Shown here one piece after another: positions 1-3,536 of a stretch of DNA of 5,203 nt. Numbering within the stretch: position 1 is the stretch's first letter; every line of letters begins with the position of its first letter. Source of the DNA: an uncultured Collinsella sp. (GTDB lineage Bacteria > Actinomycetota > Coriobacteriia > Coriobacteriales > Coriobacteriaceae); the NCBI GenBank assembly GCA_900553165.1, contig USCN01000114.1, positions 1 to 5,203 on the forward strand, given 5' to 3'. The notes beneath the pieces were generated by a model. The model did not search any database, had not been told where the DNA came from, and saw nothing but the letters and a program-made list of their open reading frames with translations. The translations under genes and the position numbers were made by a program.

Positions 1-557
1 GGCACCATATCGCCGGCAGAGAGGCGGATTACATCGCCGGGGACGAGCTCGTCGAAGGGGATCTCGATACGCTCGCCGTCGCGCAGGGCGGTGCAAGTGT
101 TGGAGACCAGGTCCTTGAGGGCCTCTGCCGCATTGCCGCTGCGGGCTTCCTGGATAAACTTCATACCGCCCGATACCAGCAGCATGATGCCGATGATGAT
201 GACCGTGGAGGGGTCGCGCTGCGGCTCGGGCACGGCGAGCACGTCGATGTAGAGCGAGACCAGCGCGAGCGCGGCGAGGATGCCGGCGAAGGGATCGATG
301 AACGCGTCGGCGATGCGGTGGGCGAGCGTTTTGGTCGTTGCCTCGATGGTGTTGGGGCCGACGGCGTTCAGGCGCTCGGTTGCCTGCTCGACGGTGAGGC
401 CGTTTGCCGTGGCGTCAAGCAGTACGAGGGCGTCCTCGGCACTATGGGTGGCGGCGAATATGGTGTTCTTGGACAGGCCGGTATGAGCGGCGGGGCGCGC
501 CGTGCGGCGGCGCTTGGAGATGGCTTCGAGTACCGTGACGGTTTTGAGCATCAGCAT
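1..557 (-). CDS. mgtA: Magnesium-translocating P-type ATPase (MgtA/MgtB family), N-terminal part, truncated by the window edge
   Basis: An ATP-driven membrane pump that imports Mg2+ (P-type ATPase class IIIB). I translated 185 uninterrupted codons. Residues 1-30 are a basic tail. Residues 38-80 form the cation-ATPase N-terminal region, with a GLTxxQAxxRLxxxGPN pattern at 53-69. Residues 86-108 are the first membrane segment, and 117-135 the second (STVIIIGIMLLVSGG). They are followed by FIQEARSGNAAEALK at 134-148 and by the actuator-domain start, ELVPGDVIRLSAGDMV (170-185). The RDPSTVIII and FIQEARS motifs match MgtA/MgtB better than Ca2+ or heavy-metal pumps. The family is about 900 aa long, so roughly four fifths, including the phosphorylated DKTGT site, lies outside the window. 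The start at 557 follows AAGGAGGA with a 4-nt gap; an in-frame ATG two codons later (551) is an alternative with 10-nt spacing. Transcribed divergently from pyrE, behind a long structured leader. The family is secure; Mg2+ specificity is inferred from motifs. Confidence 0.85.
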   Translation of the reverse strand, partial: MLMLKTVTVLEAISKRRRTARPAAHTGLSKNTIFAATHSAEDALVLLDATANGLTVEQATERLNAVGPNTIEATTKTLAHRIADAFIDPFAGILAALALVSLYIDVLAVPEPQRDPSTVIIIGIMLLVSGGMKFIQEARSGNAAEALKDLVSNTCTALRDGERIEIPFDELVPGDVIRLSAGDMV

Positions 558-561
558 AGGG

Positions 562-580
562 TCCTCCTTGTTGAAGGGAG
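562..580 (-). promoter_or_regulatory. Hairpin over the mgtA ribosome binding site
   Basis: On the minus strand the segment CTCCCTT (580-574), loop CAAC, and AAGGAGG (569-563) can fold. CUU pairs with AAG and, after one bulged C, CUC pairs with GAG. This buries the Shine-Dalgarno sequence 4-6 nt before the mgtA ATG. The complementarity is seen directly; a role in translational control is inferred. Confidence 0.4.
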
Positions 581-603
581 TTAGCGTACGTGTCGTATTT
601 GCT

Positions 604-751
604 TCAAAAAACCTAGATGTCGCTCACGTCAAGCTCTTGAGCCCACAAAGGGTGCAGCGCGCCTTTGTGGTGGTTTTGGCGATCTGCCGGTGGCGTTTAT
701 GCGTATGCGGAATCCTCACGGCGTGCCGAGGGCGACATGCAGGTTTTTCGA
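604..751 (-). promoter_or_regulatory. Structured mgtA leader closed by a long-range helix
   Basis: In the minus-strand RNA, the segment from 751 to 732 pairs with the segment from 623 to 604. Of 20 positions, 17 are Watson-Crick, two are G-U (749/606 and 740/615) and one is a C-C mismatch (739/616). The helix encloses 108 nt that contain two further hairpins, 670-643 and 642-622. A weaker bulged stem joins 722-717 to 692-686. The 3' arm includes a run of six U. Such a long-range closing stem in a transporter leader is typical of cis-regulatory RNA. I could not match it to the M-box (ykoK) or another named Mg2+ riboswitch. The pairing is observed; function is inferred. The 5' arm lies inside the small ORF at 697-768, so translation and folding would compete. 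Confidence 0.5.
643..670 (-). other. Local hairpin in the mgtA leader
   Basis: CCACAAAGG and CCTTTGTGG form a perfect 9-bp stem (670-662 with 651-643) around a 10-nt loop. It sits inside the long-range helix of the leader. No U-tract follows directly, so it is not a simple terminator. It is probably one arm of the leader fold. Confidence 0.55.
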
Positions 752-768
752 CCAGGACTGCCTTCCAT
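697..768 (-). CDS. Putative 23-aa leader peptide upstream of mgtA
   Basis: A small ORF in the mgtA leader. ATG at 768 is preceded by a full AGGAGG (780-775) with 6-nt spacing, arguably a better ribosome binding site than that of mgtA itself. It reads 23 codons to TAA at 699-697. The peptide begins MEGSPGRKTC and ends RREDSAYA; it has two prolines, several basic residues in the middle and two acidic residues near the end, with no membrane segment or signal peptide. It ends 139 nt before the mgtA ATG, and codons 6-13 form the 5' arm of the long-range leader helix. Enterobacterial mgtA and mgtCBR leaders also carry short ORFs (mgtL, mgtP) whose translation controls the downstream gene. I see no sequence similarity to those, so only the arrangement is shared. 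It could be a chance ORF, but the ribosome binding site argues against that. Confidence 0.45.
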   Translation of the reverse strand: MEGSPGRKTCMSPSARREDSAYA

Positions 769-835
769 GGCACACCTCCTAAAGGCCGGGCGCAGCGCGC
801 TTTGGGTATCTCGTACCCCTTTTTAATCCGCCCGT

Positions 836-864
836 ATTCTTGATGAGGGGGTTTGCGATGTCAA
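836..864 (-). promoter_or_regulatory. Sigma-70 type promoter for the mgtA transcript
   Basis: The minus strand carries a perfect -35, TTGACA (864-859), a 17-nt spacer, and a -10, AAGAAT (841-836), matching TATAAT at four of six positions. Transcription should start near 829-827, giving a leader of about 270 nt before mgtA. No other -35 in the gap is as good. Confidence 0.6.
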
Positions 865-868
865 CCCC
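848..868. promoter_or_regulatory. Inverted repeat overlapping the mgtA -35 element, candidate operator
   Basis: GGGGTT (848-853) and AACCCC (863-868) form a 6-bp dyad around a 9-bp centre. The right arm overlaps the -35 box, so a bound protein would block RNA polymerase. The dyad is seen directly; the operator role is a guess. Confidence 0.25.
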
Positions 869-994
869 ATTGTTCGGAAAACCATTGCCCCCGACAAAGC
901 CTTTACAGAATGCCGTGGCTCCAAAGCGCGCCCGCATCGATGCTTCGCCTGCGCTAAACTGGAAGGCACGTACGCGATTACGAGAGGAGCCCGC

Positions 995-1675
995 ATGGAG
1001 GCTTACAAGCAAGAGTTCATCAAGTTTATGGTTGAGTCCGACGTCCTTAAGTTCGGCAGCTTTACGCTCAAGAGCGGCCGTCAGTCCCCGTTCTTTATGA
1101 ACGCCGGCGCTTACGTGACGGGCTATCAGCTCAAGAAGCTGGGCGAGTATTACGCCCAGGCCATCCACGATAACTTCGGCGACGACTTTGATGTGCTGTT
1201 TGGACCGGCCTACAAGGGTATCCCGCTGGCCGTCGTGACCGCAATTGCCTACCACGAGCTGTACGGCAAGGAGGTCAAGTACTGCTGCGACCGCAAGGAG
1301 GCCAAGGACCACGGTGCCGACAAGGGCAACCTGCTGGGCTATGAGCCTCAGGACGGCGACCGCGTGGTCATGGTCGAGGACGTCACCACCAGCGGCAAGT
1401 CCATCGACGAGACCTATCCCAAGGTTAAGGCTGCTGCCGACGTCGAAATCAAGGGCCTCATCGTGTCTCTCAACCGCATGGAGGTCGGCAAGGGCGGCGT
1501 GACCACCGCACAGAAGGAGATCGAGGCCAAGTACGGCTTCCCCGTTGCGAGCATCGTTTCCATGGCCGAGGTCGTCGAGACCCTCTACAACCACGAGATC
1601 GACGGCAAGGTCGTCATCGATGACGAGCTCAAGGCCGCCATCGATGCCTACTACGAGCAGTACGGAGCACGTTAG
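995..1675 (+). CDS. pyrE: Orotate phosphoribosyltransferase
   Basis: A cytosolic enzyme of de novo pyrimidine synthesis that joins orotate to PRPP to give orotidine 5'-monophosphate. The 226-aa product has the usual family length. It shows the N-terminal orotate-site segment FGSFTLKSGRQSPFF (20-34), GPAYKGIP (70-77), the flexible catalytic loop with RKEAKDHG (100-107), and the PRPP-binding signature VVMVEDVTTSGKSIDE (124-139), in which acidic E128-D129 and the TTSGKS loop hold the ribose-phosphate. The ATG at 995 follows AGAGGAG (983-989) with a 5-nt gap. It stands alone: the gene before it is divergent and a strong terminator lies 75 nt after its stop. No clear plus-strand promoter is visible; TAAACT at 955-960 is a possible -10 without a good -35. 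No PyrR-type attenuator was recognised. The identification is secure. Confidence 0.97.
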   Translation: MEAYKQEFIKFMVESDVLKFGSFTLKSGRQSPFFMNAGAYVTGYQLKKLGEYYAQAIHDNFGDDFDVLFGPAYKGIPLAVVTAIAYHELYGKEVKYCCDRKEAKDHGADKGNLLGYEPQDGDRVVMVEDVTTSGKSIDETYPKVKAAADVEIKGLIVSLNRMEVGKGGVTTAQKEIEAKYGFPVASIVSMAEVVETLYNHEIDGKVVIDDELKAAIDAYYEQYGAR

Positions 1676-1715
1676 TTACGGCGTTTTACCAAACGTCGTA
1701 ACTGCTCGACGCTGC

Positions 1716-1814
1716 GCGGGCCGCATTTGGACAATCTGACGTTCAACTTCAAGGGCGCGACCAGAAGGTCAGCGCCCTTTCGTTTCACGTCACCTTGTCT
1801 CAAATGCGGCCCGC
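1716..1814. repeat. 14-bp perfect inverted repeat surrounding the pyrE terminator
   Basis: GCGGGCCGCATTTG (1716-1729) and its exact reverse complement (1801-1814) are separated by 71 bp that contain the terminator hairpin. The arms could extend the terminator fold into a long cruciform or be protein-binding sites. Neither arm belongs to a coding region. Confidence 0.7.
1751..1785 (+). terminator. Rho-independent terminator of pyrE
   Basis: AAGGGCGC (1751-1758) pairs with GCGCCCTT (1772-1779). Inside, GACC (1759-1762) pairs with GGTC (1767-1770) around an AGAA loop, with one bulged A. The 12-bp stem is followed by TTTCGTTT. It lies 75 nt after the pyrE stop. The outer arms make it partly symmetric, but the T-tract points to the plus strand. 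Confidence 0.85.
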
Positions 1815-1872
1815 TCGCTGCCGTTGCCAAAACATCGGCGTTGCCTTGCTTCGGGAATGCGGCAGATAGAGA

Positions 1873-1907
1873 CGTTCCTTTTTTGCCGGCAGTTTGGGAC
1901 ACTCCTT
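1873..1907. repeat. 35-bp direct repeat, copy A (3' side of the ATPase gene)
   Basis: Matches 3383-3417 at 32 of 35 positions in the same orientation, 1510 bp apart. The core is the palindrome TGCCGGCA (1884-1891). Outer arms GTTCC (1874-1878) and GGGAC (1896-1900) are also complementary, allowing one G-U pair. It begins 24 nt beyond the ATPase stop codon and may be a REP-like interspersed element or a module boundary. Confidence 0.75.
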
Positions 1908-1930
1908 ACGGGGCACCCCCTCCACAGCGC

Positions 1931-3232
1931 CTATGCCAGCTTGTCGATTTGCCCAATCTCCCAGAGCGGAATATTGACGAGCGTGCCTTCGTCTCTATAT
2001 GCCGCTAACGATGTTCTCACGCAGCGCTCGAGCTTGAACTTCTCGCAGGCAATCCTCAGGCTCTTTGCTTTGAGATTCTCTGCCGCCTTGACCTCGAGCG
2101 GAAGCACGGTCCCCGCATGGTCGACGGCAAAGTCAGTCTCTGCATTGCCGGAGGAGGATGACCAATACGCGGGAGTATTGCCTTGGAGCAAAAGCTCCTG
2201 TGCGACGTATTGCTCGGTCAGCGAGCCTTTGAACTCCGTAAAAACAGCGGGCCCGTTCAGAACAATGGCTGGCGAGAGGCCGGAGAGTGCTCCGAGGATG
2301 CCGGTGTCGATGCAGAACAGCTTGAAGCCCGAGAGATCCTCGTAGCTTGTGAGCGGTGCTCTTAGGGCGGAAACACGTGGTACCTTATGAACGATTCCGT
2401 AGTCCATGAGCCACTGGAGGCTTTCTTCAAAATCGCGTGCGCGCGCCCCGGGACGAAGCGCGCCGTAGACGAACTTCTTGTTTTCCTTTGCGAGCTGGCC
2501 GGGAAGGGATTTCCAAACCAGCCTCATGCGCTCGACGATGCGGGCTGGCGCATGCTTGCCAAAATCGGATTCATAAGCTTCGATGATTTGCTGCTGAAGC
2601 CTGCGGGCTTCGATGAAATCGTGGGAGGCGGCAAAAGCGGAGACAACTTCTGGCATGCCACCGACAACGAGGTATTCCTTGAGCAGGCGTTCGAGCTTTT
2701 CGGAAACGTTTGCCAGCAGGTCAATGTCTGCGGCAAGGATGGCATCTGCGAGCGGATCGCCATCGACGGCACGAACGAACTCGACAAACCCCATGGGGCG
2801 CATGGTGAGCTGGTCGATCTTGCCGACGGGGAACGACTCGTTTTCGCGTCGGAGCGCGAGCCCCATATAGGAGCCGGCTGCCACGATATGGTATTCCGGC
2901 GCCAGCTCGTTGAAGTATTTGAGCGAGGTGATGCCACGCGGTGCCTCTTGGATTTCGTCGAAGATGATGAGCGTGTCTGTCGGCGTTATGGTCTGGCCGC
3001 GCAGGAGCTCTATCTGGGAGATGATGCGTTTGGGGTCAAGGCTTCCGTCGAGCAGCGAACGTGCGCCCGGTTCGAGCATAAAGTCAAAGCGGATGACGTT
3101 TTGATACTGCTGGCCTGCGAATTCGTTAAGAAGCCAGGTTTTTCCCGTCTGGCGGGCCCCCTTAAGCAGGAGGGGCTTGCGGTTTGCCCTAGATTTCCAA
3201 GCGATGAGTTCGTCCATTAGCTGTCGCTGCAT
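1931..3232 (-). CDS. AAA ATPase with C-terminal DUF4143-type domain (AAA_14/DUF4143 family)
   Basis: A 433-aa P-loop ATPase of the large AAA_14 plus DUF4143 family, common in gut bacteria and archaea; the cellular role is not established. Walker A is GARQTGKT (25-32) and Walker B is LIIFDEIQ (88-95), with D92-E93. The segment VAAGSYMG (117-124) is in the sensor-1 place. Residues 185-200 (KEYLVVGGMPEVVSAF) match the family's YLxxGGxPE motif. The C-terminal half ends in ETDF (365-368) and LPLEVKAA (377-384), a D-(x)n-ExK arrangement (D367, E380, K382) like the PD-(D/E)xK nuclease fold. No membrane segment or signal peptide is evident. The start at 3232 follows AGGAGG (3242-3237) with a 4-nt gap; M6 is a possible alternative. 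It is monocistronic, behind galT on the same strand but with its own promoter. It appears somewhat less GC-rich than pyrE and galT, and direct repeats bracket it, which suggests acquisition. The fold is confident; function is unknown. Confidence 0.88.
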   Translation of the reverse strand: MQRQLMDELIAWKSRANRKPLLLKGARQTGKTWLLNEFAGQQYQNVIRFDFMLEPGARSLLDGSLDPKRIISQIELLRGQTITPTDTLIIFDEIQEAPRGITSLKYFNELAPEYHIVAAGSYMGLALRRENESFPVGKIDQLTMRPMGFVEFVRAVDGDPLADAILAADIDLLANVSEKLERLLKEYLVVGGMPEVVSAFAASHDFIEARRLQQQIIEAYESDFGKHAPARIVERMRLVWKSLPGQLAKENKKFVYGALRPGARARDFEESLQWLMDYGIVHKVPRVSALRAPLTSYEDLSGFKLFCIDTGILGALSGLSPAIVLNGPAVFTEFKGSLTEQYVAQELLLQGNTPAYWSSSSGNAETDFAVDHAGTVLPLEVKAAENLKAKSLRIACEKFKLERCVRTSLAAYRDEGTLVNIPLWEIGQIDKLA

Positions 3233-3255
3233 ACTGCCTCCTAACGATCATGGTT

Positions 3256-3284
3256 AGTATAAGACCGTTTCGGTCTTTCCATCG
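3256..3284 (-). promoter_or_regulatory. Promoter of the AAA ATPase gene
   Basis: The minus strand has a -10, TATACT (3261-3256), five of six to consensus. The -35 region is poor: CGATGG at 17-bp spacing or TCGATG at 18 bp. Transcription would start near 3249, giving a 16-nt leader before the ATG. A weak -35 with a dyad in the spacer suggests a regulated promoter. Confidence 0.45.
3261..3277. promoter_or_regulatory. Perfect 7-bp palindrome in the ATPase promoter spacer, candidate operator
   Basis: AAGACCG (3261-3267) and CGGTCTT (3271-3277) are exact reverse complements around TTT. The palindrome fills most of the -10/-35 spacer and touches the -10 box, where a repressor or spacer-distorting activator would act. 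The symmetry is seen directly; the regulator is unknown. Confidence 0.45.
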
Positions 3285-3364
3285 AAAAATGTGTGAGTAA
3301 ACCACGTTTTTCCATCGAATAATGTGGGAGGCAACCACGTTTTTCCATCGAATAATGTGGGGTT
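3276..3364. repeat. 33-bp tandem repeat, two full copies and a partial third
   Basis: The word TTTCCATCGA recurs at 3276, 3309 and 3342, an exact 33-bp period. Copies 1 (3276-3308) and 2 (3309-3341) differ at four positions; copy 3 matches copy 2 exactly for 20 bases, then diverges. Each of two units has CCACGTT (3302-3308, 3335-3341) facing AATGTGG (3321-3327, 3354-3360), so two 26-nt hairpin-forming blocks are separated by 7 bp. The array lies just upstream of the ATPase promoter. Confidence 0.85.
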
Positions 3365-3382
3365 TAAGTCGGCACCTGGGGG

Positions 3383-3417
3383 CGTTCCTTCTCTGCCGGC
3401 AGTTTGGAACACTCCTT
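3383..3417. repeat. 35-bp direct repeat, copy B (5' side of the ATPase gene)
   Basis: Partner of the repeat at 1873-1907, with three differences. Here the outer arms GTTCC (3384-3388) and GGAAC (3406-3410) are fully complementary, and the centre is the 10-bp palindrome CTGCCGGCAG (3393-3402). It lies just beyond the 33-bp tandem array, so both repeats frame the whole ATPase unit. Confidence 0.75.
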
Positions 3418-3420
3418 GTT

Positions 3421-3449
3421 TTGGTGCAAATTAGCTACCCTTACACCAA
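3421..3449. promoter_or_regulatory. 29-bp dyad in the galT/ATPase gap
   Basis: TTGGTG (3421-3426) and CACCAA (3444-3449) are perfect inverted half-sites; the next positions, CAA and TTA, pair except for one mismatch. The spacing would suit a dimeric regulator or an RNA hairpin. No gene start lies within 150 nt other than the ATPase, so its target is unclear. Confidence 0.35.
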
Positions 3450-3487
3450 TAAAGCGGCGCCCGTCGGCGATGTTGCCGGCGGGTGCC
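3448..3487 (-). terminator. Probable galT terminator
   Basis: A 13-position stem (3475-3487 with 3456-3468, 6-nt loop) lies 50 nt downstream of the galT stop, followed on the minus strand by GCTTTATT. On the minus strand two pairs are A-C mismatches; on the plus strand the same positions become G-U, so the plus-strand RNA folds better but has no T-tract. The galT assignment is the simplest reading, with a weak tail. Confidence 0.5.
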
Positions 3488-3536
3488 GTGGTCGTGTTGG
3501 CGCTATCTGTTGCGTGCGTGCGTTCGGGCCCGCGCT

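Noticed and set aside
558..830. M-box (ykoK) Mg2+ riboswitch in the mgtA leader
   Set aside because: I looked for the conserved GGTGAGGCTCC and related blocks and found only a short GTGAGG at 720-715 without the rest, so I cannot call an M-box.
840..1100. 86-aa plus-strand frame overlapping the start of pyrE
   Set aside because: It overlaps pyrE out of frame, has no good ribosome binding site, and its composition looks random.
779..1594. 271-aa open frame on the minus strand across pyrE
   Set aside because: It is the antisense shadow of pyrE; its leucine/valine/histidine-rich composition is typical of GC-rich reverse frames, and pyrE is secure.
1676..1930. Short open frames between pyrE and the ATPase gene
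   Set aside because: They run through the terminator, inverted repeat and direct repeat, have no ribosome binding site and show no protein-like composition.
2387..3220. 277-aa open frame on the plus strand across the AAA ATPase
   Set aside because: Antisense of a gene with intact Walker A and B motifs; no recognisable domain and no ribosome binding site of note.
3276..3364. CRISPR array
   Set aside because: The repeats are contiguous with a 33-bp period and no unique spacers; only 7 bp, itself repeated, separates the hairpin blocks, and no cas genes are present.
3421..3449. Iron-repressor (DtxR/IdeR-like) box
   Set aside because: The central AGGGTAGCTAAT only loosely resembles the consensus and needs a deletion to align; no iron gene is nearby.
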